Origin: Acanthochromis polyacanthus
Taxonomy: Eukaryota > Chordata > Actinopteri > Pomacentridae
Assembly: GCF_021347895.1 (NCBI RefSeq)
Contig: NC_067118.1
Coordinates: 17,329,011 to 17,393,010 of the forward strand
Direction: 5' to 3'
DNA: 64,000 nt
Below are positions 1 to 31,957 of the stretch, one piece after another. Position 1 is the first letter of the stretch. Each line of letters starts with the position of its first letter. The translations under genes were made by a program, and so were the position numbers. Under the pieces are notes generated by a model. The model worked only from the letters and a program-made list of their open reading frames with translations, was not told the DNA's origin and made no database searches.

Positions 1-1563
1 TGTAGATGAAGCTGATACGTTCCTCCGTAAGCGAGCCACAGTGAGTTCAGCTGTAGTGCCATGTGCATGGTGATGATGTGCTGTTTTTTTTAATCATATA
101 TTCATGAGTCATGATTTTTGCATTGCAGGAGAAAATCAGTGAGGACCTTAGAGCCACTCTCAATGCATTCGTCTACCGCACCAGCGAGCAGAGCAACAAG
201 TTGGTATCTTGCTGTATTCACTGTGCATGGCTGGGCATGAAAAGGTCATCACTATAACTGAAAAGGTCACTGACTGGGTCTAAGTACTTTCATTTCCTCT
301 CCTCAGGTTCATGCTGGTGCTCGCTAGTAACCAGCCAGAACAGTTTGACTGGGCCATTAACGACCGCATTGATGAGATTGTGAACTTTGCATTGCTATGC
401 CTGGTTTGGAGGAGAGAGAGATTGGTGCGCCTGTATTTCGACAAGTTTGTGTTGGGTCCTGCCACTGCAGGGAGACAGTGAGTACTCTCATTGAATTTCA
501 CTAGAGCTAGTGTTGCTGCTCTGTAGCTGAGGTGATTTACCACCGCAAAGGAAAGCATTGCTCCCTGGAGATTGCCATGCTAGCTCAAGTTGCATAATGG
601 TGTGTATCGTGTTCAATTCTGAAACCACAAAGGTGTGTGAATCTTACTTATTGCTTTTATAAAAGGTGTTCAAGCCCTCAGAAAGCAGTACACCAGCAGC
701 ATGCCTCGGTCAGTCGTGATCAATCAATTATAGGAAACAATCTTGAAGCCCACTTACTGTACAAACCTCATGTGCTTTAACTCAACAGGAGGTTAAAACT
801 GGCTCAGTTTGACCATGGTTTGAAATGTTCAGACATTGCCAAGCGAGCAGAGGGCATGTCGAGGCGTGAAATCTCCAAACTTGGTGTAGCCTGGCAGGTG
901 AGTAGAAAAGTCTGTCAACACAAAATATAAAACCGTTCAAAACAAACCTCAAACAATCATTTAATACATCTGTTTTCTGGAAAGGCTGCTGCCTACTCCT
1001 CTGAAGATGGAGTTTTGACTGAAGCAATGATTGACTCAAGAGTGGATGATGCTGTCAAGCAACATGCACAAAAAATGGACTGGCTGCTGGTGGACACGGG
1101 TATGGGGGTTGGCAAGGTGGGTGTACTCCTAACTAAGGAAATGGCTGCAGGAATCACAGCACAAAAAGCTGCTTCACTAACACAAAGTGAAGATACCACC
1201 CCTAGCATACAAGAAATTCTTCCACTATACGAGGTTGTAAGCAATGCTACCCAGGCAGAAACAACCACTCCATCTTCAGAGGTACAAGCAGATGTTATCC
1301 TCCAAGAAGGTGCCACTTTGGTTAAAGAAAGTGAAGTTGTTGCTGCAGCAACTGTTGGAACAACTATCTTGAATGAACCACTTGAAACAATTGCTGAGAC
1401 ATCTGCTGCTGTCCCATTGGAGCAGGAGGTTAAGGCTGTCAGTGACCTTACTGCTGAGGTTCTAGGAACAGCTGTACCTGTTGATACTGCAGCACCTGAG
1501 GTAAAGGATATAGTCATTGAGAATATTGAAACTGAGGGCACAGCAGCTTCCACCATTCAATAA
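1..1563 (+). CDS. atad3: atad3, 3' exons (mitochondrial AAA+ ATPase), partial at 5' end
   Basis: ATAD3 is an inner mitochondrial membrane AAA+ ATPase linked to nucleoid organisation, cristae and cholesterol handling (family knowledge). The exons read 1-40, 129-199, 307-477, 789-897 and 985-1563, all joined by GT-AG introns with consistent phases. The first exon opens with Walker B (VDEAD). The second encodes [14 protein letters not shown] and the third the sensor-1 stretch [19 protein letters not shown] with its arginine-finger region. The fourth gives [16 protein letters not shown] and the fifth [22 protein letters not shown]. Upstream exons lie outside the window. Two oddities are visible. 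Codons around 395-415 read LLCLVWRR where the family has PGLEERE, explained by a +5/-2 double indel. After QKMDWLL the frame does not end as in other ATAD3 proteins but runs on as acidic low-complexity sequence to TAA at 1561-1563. Identity is sure; the true stop is not. Confidence 0.93.
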
Positions 1564-1602
1564 ACTGCTGCTGTGAGTAAAGAAGAACCCTCTGCTGATT
1601 AA

Positions 1603-2901
1603 GTGCAAGAAACTGGGGCTGAAGAGGTAATCAAGGAGAAGGAGAATGTTGCTCCGCAAGTTGACATAATGGCCTTTGCAGTCGCCCTGGAAAAGGAATT
1701 AGACACTGTCCTCTCTAATGTTGTCCAGGAGCCAGAAGTTACAGTACCAGTACAAGCAGCTCTTGTTCAGGAAACTGAGTCAGCAACCACCTCTGTTGAT
1801 GGTGGAGCAACTGAAGCCAGTAAAGCTGCAGAGAAAGTAACCACTGATATTGAAAAAAAAATGGCTGGAGAAGTAGTAACCAATGTAGCTCAAGTGACTG
1901 TGTCCTTGGCAAACATTGTTAAGGAGGCTGAATCTATAACAACTGATGTAGCCAAGGTGGCAGATACAGTGGCAACCATCACTGAGGAGATGGAGGCAGT
2001 AGCCATGAAGGAGTCTGAACCAATGGAAAAGGTGGTTGTCAGTGATGCAAATGAGGTTGCAGGAGAGTTGAAAATATCAGAGGTTACTCAAGAGTTTGAA
2101 GTGGTAGTGACAGAGATGGAATCAAAGATTTTGGACACAGAGGTTGTCAAGGAGGTTGAACCTATGATGCCTGAGGCTGCTGCCAGTGAAGCTGAAGCCA
2201 TGCCAAAAGAGATTACAGTGGAAACACAAGCCATAGCTCCAGAGGAAACCAAAGTGACTCAGACTGTGGCTACAGAGTTAACCACAGAGGCTGAGACTTT
2301 GGCCACAGAAAATGTCTCAGAACCTATACCTGCAGAGATTGCTGAGAAGGACACTGAACCTGGCATAGCAGAGATTTCCAAGGAAGTAGAAGTCCTAAAA
2401 GATGAAGTAATATCAACAGGAAGTGGCATAGAGGCTGAGGCCACAACTACAAAGGCAGCCGGAGAGTCGCAGAGAGCAGCTGCAGGTTTTGTCACAGAGA
2501 TTGCACCCATAGAGCCTTTGCCTATGGAGACTGAATCCAAGAATGCTGAAGTCACTAAAGTAGAGGTTTCCAAGGAAGCAGAAGTTCCATCTTCCAAAGA
2601 GGTTGACACTGTGGTTACAGAAGATATGAAGTTGCCTGAAAGTACTGAGGTTGCTGCCCAGGAAACTGAGGCCAAAACAAAAGGGGCTGCAGTGCAGGTG
2701 GAGACTGTGGTAACTGAAGCTGATAAGGACAACTGTCCCCAAACCAGTGTTGATGATGTCAATGTGTCAGAACAGACTTCCAGCAATGAAGAAGCTAAAC
2801 CCAATCAAACTGGTGTTCCAGACAGAGTGGAAAAGCCAGCGATAAATCACAAGCCAAATCTAGTCCAAGAAAATGATCCCTTGGGGTCTTTGATGACATG
2901 A
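1603..2901 (+). CDS. continuation of the atad3 tail frame after two in-frame TAA codons
   Basis: A 432-codon open stretch lies in the same frame as the last atad3 exon. It is separated from that exon by TAA at 1561-1563, twelve sense codons, and TAA at 1600-1602. Composition matches the tail before the stops: mostly Glu, Val, Thr, Ala and Lys, with recurring phrases such as KEVE, ETES and TEAE, and no recognisable domain. It has no ATG near its beginning; the frame opens at GTG 1603, so it does not look like an independent gene. It ends in TGA at 2899-2901. It could be a recently truncated part of the atad3 terminal exon (now 3' UTR), a readthrough extension, or a region where the assembly carries errors. 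I know of no such tail in mammalian ATAD3. Confidence 0.5.
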   Translation: MQETGAEEVIKEKENVAPQVDIMAFAVALEKELDTVLSNVVQEPEVTVPVQAALVQETESATTSVDGGATEASKAAEKVTTDIEKKMAGEVVTNVAQVTVSLANIVKEAESITTDVAKVADTVATITEEMEAVAMKESEPMEKVVVSDANEVAGELKISEVTQEFEVVVTEMESKILDTEVVKEVEPMMPEAAASEAEAMPKEITVETQAIAPEETKVTQTVATELTTEAETLATENVSEPIPAEIAEKDTEPGIAEISKEVEVLKDEVISTGSGIEAEATTTKAAGESQRAAAGFVTEIAPIEPLPMETESKNAEVTKVEVSKEAEVPSSKEVDTVVTEDMKLPESTEVAAQETEAKTKGAAVQVETVVTEADKDNCPQTSVDDVNVSEQTSSNEEAKPNQTGVPDRVEKPAINHKPNLVQENDPLGSLMT

Positions 2902-3640
2902 TATTGTGAATGAAGAGCTGTTGTAATCCTGCAATGTCTTAGTCTGGAATTCTGTCTTCTTGTCTGCCAGTATGTGTTGAACTGTCTTACTGTAAATGCC
3001 AAGGTAAATGTAGTAGTTGGGTACAGTCTCTTGGACTGCTGAAGTTTTAGTAAAAAGATGCTTTAAACACTGTAAAGGATTGACTCTTTCATTCTTACTT
3101 CTTCTGTCCCATATGTTATTTGTTGCTGTTGACTTTAGTTCACTTACATTTCTACAAAATTTTACTTCAGAACATCTCTTGCCTGGCAGTTCTTAGCAGT
3201 AATTAATTGAATAATTATCGGCATTAGTAGAAATTGAATCGACTAGTTATTTTATGCAGGTTTACGCTTTTTAAATAGTACAATCAATTTAAATAATCAG
3301 ATTTAGGGTTATCAAACTTTTGTTTTTGTTAGTGTATAATCTCCTGTAACTACAAATTGCTGTGTTTTCATCTAGAATGAGTTTGTTTTGTCTGGTGGAA
3401 GCCCACCATGTTGCACTGCCATGTTTCTACAGTCACCTGGAATGGACAAAAAGAAAACACTGGTTCTAGAGAGCTACTTTTGCATTTTACATTGAAGTGG
3501 TGGTAAGCACTAAACCCTCACAGATTTAATTGATGTTCTAGCTGCAGTGTTTGACTGTGAGTTTGTGATGCAATAAATAGGAGGAATGGGACATATTGAA
3601 ATCAAGATATCACCATGTAAGTGAATAAATAAGTGACTTA
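2902..3640 (+). other. probable atad3 3' untranslated region
   Basis: This AT-rich, non-coding stretch follows the end of the atad3 tail frame. An AATAAA at 3572-3577 is the first good polyadenylation signal downstream, so the transcript plausibly ends near 3600. No repeat was recognised here. Confidence 0.45.
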
Positions 3641-4364
3641 CGGGTGTTGATCAAAAAGTTACAGGAGTGTGTCTGTAGTCCTCAGAAACCAGAGCTGATG
3701 TAAATTCAACTGCTATCTCTGCCAAGTATTCTCCGTGTGCAGTGACACAGCACTCCCACTGCTTCTGCAATCACTTGTCATGCTTCCTGAAAGTTGTGTT
3801 GTGTAAATATGTCAGCACTATCTGTGATGATCTCCTAAACTGTGTCAAATGGTGACTCGTCAACTTGAATTTAATTTTTTGGAAAGAAGTCACAGGGAGC
3901 CAAATCTGGTGAGGAGGGCTGGTGAGGAGTAACAACTGTGTTCAAGTCTCCCTTGGACATCTTAGAATTTGACTTTGACAATCAAACACTGATGAGAAAA
4001 GTTGACCAACCACCTAAACGTTGAAGAAAGCGGCAAGCAAGCTCCTGACCCGATGTTTCTTGTCTGGTTTTGGAAACTGAAGCTCTTCCGCTGTACGAAC
4101 TGCTGTCTCTTCTCTTGGAGGTAGCTGTAGACCCACATCTCATCACCAGTGATGATCTTTAACATGGAGGTCAGATCATCCTGACTGACACACAGTGATG
4201 TTTGCTCTCTGCTACTGTTCATTCATGAGGAAATCACAAATTGTAACCTACCGGTGATCACTAAAACATGTAACCCGTCCTGCTGTCACATATTAAGTCC
4301 TTACAGTTACTACACCACACACATTCCCACCACACTCTCAGAACCTTTTGATCAACCTTTGCAT
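3641..4364 (-). mobile_element. mariner-like element, degenerate deletion derivative
   Basis: The ends form an imperfect inverted repeat: GTGTTGATCAAAAAGTT on the left, and the complement of AACCTTTTGATCAACCT on the right. A TA precedes the left end. On the minus strand, pieces of mariner transposase are readable: LKIITGDEMWVYSYLQEK (first catalytic Asp region) near 4150 and TPHQPSSPDLAPCDFF (the C-terminal SPDLAPCD motif) near 3900-3960. The frame is broken and the copy is about half the length of an autonomous element, so it is inactive. It lies between the convergent atad3 and tmem240 genes. Confidence 0.75.
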
Positions 4365-6113
4365 TCATAAAGTACCTGTTTGTAGACTCCAAGAATAGCA
4401 TCAGAAAGACCGCATCAGAGCCATAATTCAATGATCTGACTCTTATTGGCTCTTATACCTCAGAGTGTGGAGACAATAGGTTCTCATTCCCTCTAGGAAA
4501 GAAAGGTTAATTCAGTTGGTTGTAATCTGCTGCCTCACTACTTGATGCCACTAAATCCTACAGATGTTGGTCCTTTAAATTGCATATATCAACCATATAT
4601 GAGAGATTAATCAATACTAATTATTTGTTTCACATAACATTGTGAGTACATGTGACAGGCGGTGTTTGCTAAAGAAAATCCACCAAAGTAATCATGTTCT
4701 TTTCAATGTTCTCACTGCCTCTGGAATGTATCATATTGTACCACTGGATGATAGTGGAGGGCTTTTTTCCATTGCAGTCGGGTATCATTGGCATTGTTAG
4801 TCATTTTACAAGTGTTGTTAGTCAGTGCTTTTGAAATTTCTATTTGAATTACAATAAACCAAACTTAAGTTGTCAGCAGGACCTCTCTGCATAATCAGTC
4901 CGCTGGTAGTGCTCTGAATTAACCTCTCGCTATGAGAACGTGTTCTCATCTCTGCTCATATTGGAATGACACAATCAAACATCAGAGGTCACTGTTGTGC
5001 TTCAATGGCACTTTTAATAAAACAGACATTTCATCCTCACAACAGCAATGTCTGGACAGAGAGGGCGAGGGGGGGCTGGGTGAGGGTTCCCTCTGCTGAT
5101 AGGCTGGTTGCTCCTGATAAGTGAGAGGGAATTGGATAAAGAAAATTGAACTGTGCTGTTGAGCACAGTGTGGGGAACATGGACGGCTGTGTGTGTGTGT
5201 GTGTGTGTTGCACTGACTCATCTTGGCTGGCATTTGTATCTCCTCCCGTGTCTACTAAACAATGACAATAAAGCAAAGAGAACCCCAACCACACCCGCGC
5301 TCACTCCCCTCCCCCTCACATATTTACAGGAAAAATTAATACATTCAGTTAATTCACTAAGTAACAAAGCTAATTAATCTGTGTTTTTAGCAGAAATCAC
5401 ATGGTTTCACATCCAGTTTTCAAACAGACTCGTCTTTCTGTTCCGTTCCTATAATCTTTACCCACACAGTCCATCATTAGGTTTTCTATTGATAAACGAC
5501 TCACACAAAAATCCCCCCACGCACCCCCTTTTAAAGACTGTTAAATCCCACTTATTTATAACTATTTACAGAAGCAGCAGTCTAACATCACAAAAACCCA
5601 CCCACCCGCCAGTCTGATTCGCCCCACCCCACGCCGACAAAGTCCCCGTCCCACCCGATAGAGAAAAAAAATATCATGACACCCGTCTTGCCGCCCCGTT
5701 CCATACACTGCCCACATCTTACCCTGTTCTAAAAGAGCATGCCAAGTTTAACAATGAACACAGAAAATGTCTCTATACAGAAAAAACACCCTTAAAAATG
5801 TTTTTTTTTCTTCTTCCTCCCACAATGGTGGACATGGACATAAGACAAGATTTCAGTGGCAACAAATAATCATCTCCATTTTGGGATTTTTTAAGTGCTG
5901 ACAGGGACTGGGTTTAGTCATAAGAAAGTCCTGTCATGTTAAGGGGGCCATGTTATGGATAGAGGGAGGGCAGTTTTCCAGGGTCTCTGAGGCAACAGTT
6001 GGCCGTGGGGCAGTTTGGGAAGAAGGTGTTTTGGAGGGGAGGGGAGAAGGGTTTTTAGGGGAGGGGGCAGGTCAAGATAATTTTTTTGTATTTGTTTTTT
6101 TTTTTTTTTAGAG
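4365..6113. other. spacer and probable tmem240 3' UTR
   Basis: No gene was seen. The part next to the tmem240 stop (about 5000-6113) is the likely 3' UTR of that minus-strand gene, and holds a short (GT)n run near 5190-5208. No clear minus-strand AATAAA was picked out. Position 4365-5000 shows nothing recognisable. Confidence 0.4.
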
Positions 6114-26196
<20,083 letters not shown>

Positions 26197-26820
26197 CAAA
26201 ACTTCCAAACTGGCCGCCGTCCTGTAGCCCGGGGATCTACCCGCGGCGGTGGAGACGCTCCGGCTGGGCTCTGGGCTCTCTGTCCCGGCAGGAGCCGCTC
26301 ATGGAGCCGCCGCGCCGCTCCTGGCTCCCCGTCCCTTCAAACTGCCCGGTCTCCCCTCCGTCCCCTCCTACACACGGCGAGCCGCTCTCAGCCCTCACTG
26401 CGCCCTCTCCATCCAAGTGATCCCCCTCCCCGCCCCCCCGGTCCGTCGGATGCGGCTGCCGCTCGCTCCAAACGGCCACTTCTCTGCTAATTACCGATGC
26501 AAAAGTGATCCGTTCTTCCAGTCGCGTCGCTTTTCTCTCTCCCGCTTGAAAAGGAAACACATGAAGTAGCCAAACGAATTCTCCCTCGGTATCCTCTCTC
26601 TCCCAAGTTAATCCACGCCGGGTCTGCGGCTCTTTAATGCCGGTGAATCCTGTCCTCCATCGGAGAAAACAGCCGGATCTCTCTTCTCTTGCCTCAAAGA
26701 GCTGCGGCAACTCCTCTCTCAGCCATCGCCCTCGTCTTTCTCGGAATGCTTGATAACATCATGAGGTCCAGATAGCTCCAGTCAGGAAGTAGACCCACCC
26801 TGCGCCCCTAGTCCAGTCCG
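26197..26820 (-). promoter_or_regulatory. GC-rich tmem240 5' UTR and promoter-like region
   Basis: The stretch directly upstream of the tmem240 start is distinctly GC- and CpG-rich compared with its surroundings, as expected for a CpG-island promoter. Long open frames on both strands here (for example 26237-26710) are a by-product of this composition. No TATA box was assigned. Confidence 0.5.
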
Positions 26821-26966
26821 TATCCAGCAACGGCAGCTGCATCAACGCCAGGAGCCAGACACGCATGATTATCCCATCCTGGCTTCCAGCAGCTACACCA
26901 GCATCCACTCCCACCTCTCGTGCGCGTGCGCGTGCGAACCCCCCTCAGTGCACGCGCGTTTATATA

Positions 26967-26971
<5 letters not shown>

Positions 26972-27023
<52 letters not shown>
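26972..27023. repeat. (GT)n microsatellite
   Basis: About 26 uninterrupted GT units upstream of tmem240. It is followed 150 bp later by a longer (CA)n tract. Confidence 0.98.
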
Positions 27024-27025
<2 letters not shown>

Positions 27026-27169
27026 TGGGCGGTGTGAGAGGGAAGAGCTGCAAACTGCCTCTATGGCTCAGGCCTAGTTTCATTATTAATAGTGGATACC
27101 TGCAGATGCACCGGAGCGGCTTCAGTCATGGCATCTCCTCATGATGGTTTAACCTTTTCCTCCAAAGGC

Positions 27170-27171
<2 letters not shown>

Positions 27172-27254
<83 letters not shown>
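27172..27254. repeat. (CA)n microsatellite
   Basis: About 41 uninterrupted CA units. It is complementary in orientation to the (GT)n at 26972-27023, so together they form an inverted pair. Confidence 0.98.
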
Positions 27255-27257
<3 letters not shown>

Positions 27258-29067
27258 CCTGCTTTCTATGTCTCTTCCAGACATTGCTGCTATTCCATCT
27301 CTGATTCTCTGCACCATTTCTGCTCCCAGCATCTCCTTTGTAAGAGCTCTATTAACCTGTTTTGGAATAGAACTCTTTATTCAGCAGTGACAGGGGTGGA
27401 AATTAAGAAACTTCTTCATGCAGTAATGTCTAAACTTGCCTTATACAAATATTACTAATAATGTAATAGTACACTGTAAAACATCAGGGAATTGAGTCAA
27501 ATCAGCCTGTCTTTTTAAGTCTTTTTAAGTCTTTTTCATTGTAAATACACGGGACTGCTAATTTCTAGTTAATTGAACTTAAAATGTTTTGTTTTTCTTT
27601 TCAGACCACTTTAAAATTTGAAAATTAACTTTCTTGTAACTTGTGGCAATTTGACTTACAATGACAAATTCGGTGATTGAACAGCTGAGAATTCACTCGA
27701 CCAATTTAATCAGGTTAGGATGAGTCCTTCTCATCTTCTCAATGCACTCTTCTCAGGAAGCATTGTAAAGAGGTCGGGAGTCCCCAGAAACTCCTGTTTC
27801 CATAGTTTTAGAAAACTGCTGTTACAGTTGTTTCTTTTAGAATAATCCAAACTGTTCTAACCATGACATATGTTAGTGCTGGATTCAGTCCCTATATGTA
27901 GACAGGAGCAGCCTCACAGATTGTCTTTGTACTGATTCTGGTTCAAAATGTGGCTTCAAGAAGAAGCTTTTTAAAATCAGAATATGTAATGGAAGTCTGA
28001 CTGTAACAGTTGTTTATGTGACTCATTGATTCAACATAATATCTTACATTTCTACATTTTTTTCCTAAATTCAGTAACATAAACTCAACTGATCATACTG
28101 TTAGGCAGCAGGGGAAGTTAGATTCCTAAGCTGAATGAACGTTTACAGTTTAGTGGGCAAATAATAATGGCCACAGATGGTAAAAACATTATTTCCATAA
28201 TATTTATATAGCTCGTGTAGCTTTTATGGAGAAGATTTTGTTCTTGAAAGCAACTACTATAGATGGTCATTCAATCAAAACAAAATCAAATGTGGATGTG
28301 ACAAATGATATGTTTGCATAGCACAAACCAGTTACAAATCCTTCAGTAAGCTGTGTATAAACCCTGAGGAGAAATGTCAAGGTCAACTATAAACCAGCAA
28401 TTCCCTAAGTACTTCTTTAGATAGTCCAACTAAGTAAACAATGTAAAAAGTAAAGAAATTTACCTCATTAATCTGTGTGACCTTACAGTGAACAGTGATA
28501 TACAGACTTTCAGCACCATGGACAGAAACCATACAGCAGCCTGCATCTGCCAGCAGCAAAAACAGAGATGTTCAGATCCAACTTTAAATGCATGTTTCAA
28601 TGAACTACTAAGATGTAAACATTGTAACAAAATAATCAGTAATGATCCTCTAACACTCTTCATGTTCAGTAGAGCAGGATTTGAAAACATCTGCTGTTGT
28701 CACCCACAGGCACACTGCTAGTGTTACTTCATTTTGACCTCCTCCTGTGAAGAAACACAGCCGAGCTGGTCACCAGTGTAGCAGGCTCTAATTAAAAGCT
28801 ACAGGGGGTGGAATAGGGCTAATGTAAACATTTAATAGGAAATGGGCTAGAAACCTGAGCATTCACAATTATGATTGCAGCTGCTAAACACAGTGCTGAA
28901 TGCAAGTTAACAACATTCATCAGCTTTAAAATGGTCACCAATCAACGCTTTGACAGCTCACTGAAACTCCAATTAGCTGCACAAATAAACAACAAAAAGG
29001 GCATGCAAACTAATAATAAGCTTCTTTTGCTGCAACATTAGGACTGATAATTAAATTCAAATTCAAT
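27255..29067. other. intergenic spacer, nothing recognised
   Basis: AT-rich spacer between the divergent tmem240 and otud3 genes. It has a small triplicate of TCTTTTTAAG near 27510-27535 and no gene-like frames. Confidence 0.4.
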
Positions 29068-29441
29068 CATCCATCCATCCATCCATTCTCTATACACCGC
29101 TTTATCCTCACTAGGGTCGTGGGGGTCCTGGAGTCTATCCCAGCTGACTCAGGCGAAGGCAGGGGACACCCTGGACAGGTCGCCAGTCTGTCGCAGGGCT
29201 ACATATACAGACAAACAATCACTCTTGCATTCACACCTACGGGCAATTTAGAGCAATCAATTAACCTCAGCATATTTTTGGACTGTGGGAGGAAGCCGGA
29301 GTACCCAGAGAAAACCCATGCATGCACAGGGAGAACATGCAAACTCCATGCAGAAAGATCCCAGGGCCAGGCTGGGATTTGAACTGGGAATCTTCTTGCT
29401 GCAAGGCGAAAGTGCTAACCACTACTCTAATGTGCAGCCCC
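29068..29441 (-). repeat. SINE-like repeat with RTE/Rex3-type tail, copy 3
   Basis: This is a minus-strand copy of the repeat at 14385. It begins at the (ATCC)n tail, then carries TATACACCGCTTTATCCTCA and CCTGGACAGGTCGCCAGTCT, and ends at the head AGTGCTAACC...GCAGCCCC. It appears full length. Confidence 0.8.
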
Positions 29442-29853
29442 AAATTCAATCTATTTATTTATTTATTCATTTTTATTATTTTTTTAAGAGAAGGTGTTGA
29501 CCTCTGGTGAATAGTCATAGTGTGGGTCCCACATAAAGGACTTTATGTCGTGTCAAAATGCTCAAAACAAGTCAGTGAAGCTGACAAAGATGTCTCTCTA
29601 CATAAAGAGCATCCGCCATAAATATAACATTGTGACACGTACTCTACATGCACACAGATATGAGACAGTAAGGATGGTATGTTAGTCACACTTGGCTGAC
29701 TGTTTTTCTGTCAGGTGACTGATGTTGATTCTTCAGGCTATTACATCTGTTCACACACTAACACTCACTGAGGTCTAGCATAAACCATATACCAGCCTAC
29801 ATCAGCAGAAACATGAACTTTTTTATTTCATATCAGCTGCCTAGGTATACCTT

Positions 29854-31466
29854 TGTGTGTGTCATGGAGAAAATCATTAGACCACCCTTGTTTTCTTCAA
29901 TTTCTTCTTCATTTTGATGCCTGCTACCACTAAGGGTATATTACCTGAAGAATACAATGAACACAACAAAAAATGCAGCTGATTCCATCTGATTCCATAA
30001 TACTTTATGTCCAATTTGACATGCTTAAGCTTAATTGTATTCCCAGGATATAGAAGAGGCCATTTCATGCCATAAGCAGCACTGCACATGCAAAGGCCTA
30101 GACTGGTTTCCTGTTTTCATTGAAGCTGTAGCACAATTCAGAAGTTGTCAGCTCTCATATAACGCATAAAACAAAAGAATTATGTGAAGCTACAAAGGCA
30201 GCCATCTTTGCACTGCTGGAAATTGACTTGAGTTAGAAACAGGTTGCGAAAAAATGAAATTCTCTGGGACAGCCGTTCATTACACCAAGAAAAAACAAGC
30301 TGAACATGGTACTACTAAACTGCTACCTGGTTGCTGCAAGAAACATCTTTCTACTCCACAAGATGACCGTGCACTCATCCGTTCCTGTGTCAGGAATTGT
30401 CATCAGATCTCCAGGGACCTTAAAAATGAGTGGACACTGTCAAGAAATATGACTTGATTGGCAAGGACAGTTCAAAACCAACTTCTTGAAGCTGGTCTGA
30501 AGTCATGGAAGCAGACGTTCATCAATGAAAGGCAGAGGAAAACCTGGTTACTCTTTGCTGGGGATCACAAGGATTAGACTGTTGAGGATTGGGCTAAGGT
30601 TCTCTTCAATGATGAATCCAATTTTCAATTGATGTCCACTCCAGCCAACTTTGGAAGAAGCCTAGAGGAGCCTACAGACCACACTGTTTTGCTGCCACAG
30701 TAACACATGGGGGTGGGTCAGTGACGATCTGGGGTTGTTTCAGTATGGCTGGTACAGGGCAAATGCAGTTGTATGAAGGGCAAATGAACCAGGTCATGTG
30801 CAGGGCTACTCTTAAAAACAGTCTTCTTCCATCAGCTGGAAAACTCTTTCCTGCCTCCAATGACTGGATTTTCCAACAAGATAATACCCCTTGCAAAATG
30901 GTAAGGTCAGTAAAAGCCTGGATGGAGAACCAGAACACTCCAAGCATGCCTTGGCCTGCTCAACCATCTAAATCCAATTCAAAACCTGTGGAAAATCTTC
31001 AAACGCAAAAGAACCACAAGCTCCAAACAAAGCAAATTTGTTTGAATTTGTGCAACAGGAATGAGCTGCTGTGACAGCAGAACAATGTCAGAAGCTGGCA
31101 GAGAGCATGCCAAGATGAATGGCTGCAGTCATCAGAAACAATAGTTATGCAATCAAGTACTAACTCCTGTGTGTGTCATGTGACTAAAACAGACAGAAAA
31201 GAAAAGATGGAATGCCTAAAAGCTGTTTTTGGCTGTACAATGCCATAGCTATTGATGTAAGAACTTCAGTGATTTTGGTTATTTTCAAGAAAACCATGGA
31301 AAATGGCTGGATATCAGCTCTTAAATTAAACTCTTATGAGCTATTTTTGTTGTTATCATTATATTATTTGTCCAATCAGTGTATCTTCAGTTGTACCAGG
31401 CATTAAAATAAACACGAAATTGAAGAAAACAATAGTGGTCTAATGTTTTTTTCCCCGCATGACTGT
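29854..31466 (+). mobile_element. Tc1-like transposon with visible terminal inverted repeats
   Basis: The ends are inverted copies. The left reads CATTAGACCACCCTTG, then TTTTCTTCAATTTCTTC; the right is the complement, ending AGTGGTCTAATG. Between them, plus-strand transposase pieces appear: the N-terminal HTH region (LIRSCVRNCHQISRDLKNEW, 30254-30457), QNQLLEAGLKSW near 30475, GGGSVTIWGCFSMAGTGQMQ at about 30720 and DWIFQQDNTPCK near 30870. A stop at about 30455 and further breaks make the copy inactive. A (TA)n(GT)n microsatellite begins at its right end. Confidence 0.85.
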
Positions 31467-31469
31467 ATG

Positions 31470-31559
<90 letters not shown>
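31470..31559. repeat. (TA)n(GT)n compound microsatellite
   Basis: About 10 TA units run directly into about 36 GT units, starting at the right terminus of the Tc1-like element. Confidence 0.97.
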
Positions 31560-31567
<8 letters not shown>

Positions 31568-31801
31568 CTGGTTTTTTAGGAAACATCCTGTTTTTTGCCT
31601 GTCAGCCCACTCCTCCCACACACTATGTGTTCACCAACCATGTGGAGTCATCTGAAGGAGCTGGTGGTGAGTAGATTTACAAGAGTTAAGGAAAGCAGAA
31701 GGTAGAGCAATTTTCAGAGGCAAGATTTCTTTCAAAATTGTAACTCCACCTCCTACTTTTTACTAAGTAACATTCTGCAAAATAAAATCAAATGAAATTA
31801 C

Positions 31802-31802
<1 letters not shown>

Positions 31803-31874
<72 letters not shown>
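31803..31874. repeat. (TAGA)n microsatellite
   Basis: About 18 perfect tetranucleotide units. Confidence 0.97.
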
Positions 31875-31957
31875 CCTTTGAATTACATGAGCTATTGTTT
31901 AGTAGACTGGTGCATACTGTACTAATCCACAAACCTCCTTTGACATACCTATGAAAA

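Noticed and set aside
2259..2804. 181-codon open frame on the minus strand under the atad3 tail
   Set aside because: It is the complement of the Glu/Thr/Val-rich tail. The Ser/Thr-rich reading is a composition shadow with no domain.
26237..26710. 157-codon minus-strand frame upstream of tmem240
   Set aside because: It lies in the GC-rich promoter region where stops are rare; it has no similarity to known proteins and does not connect to tmem240 splicing.
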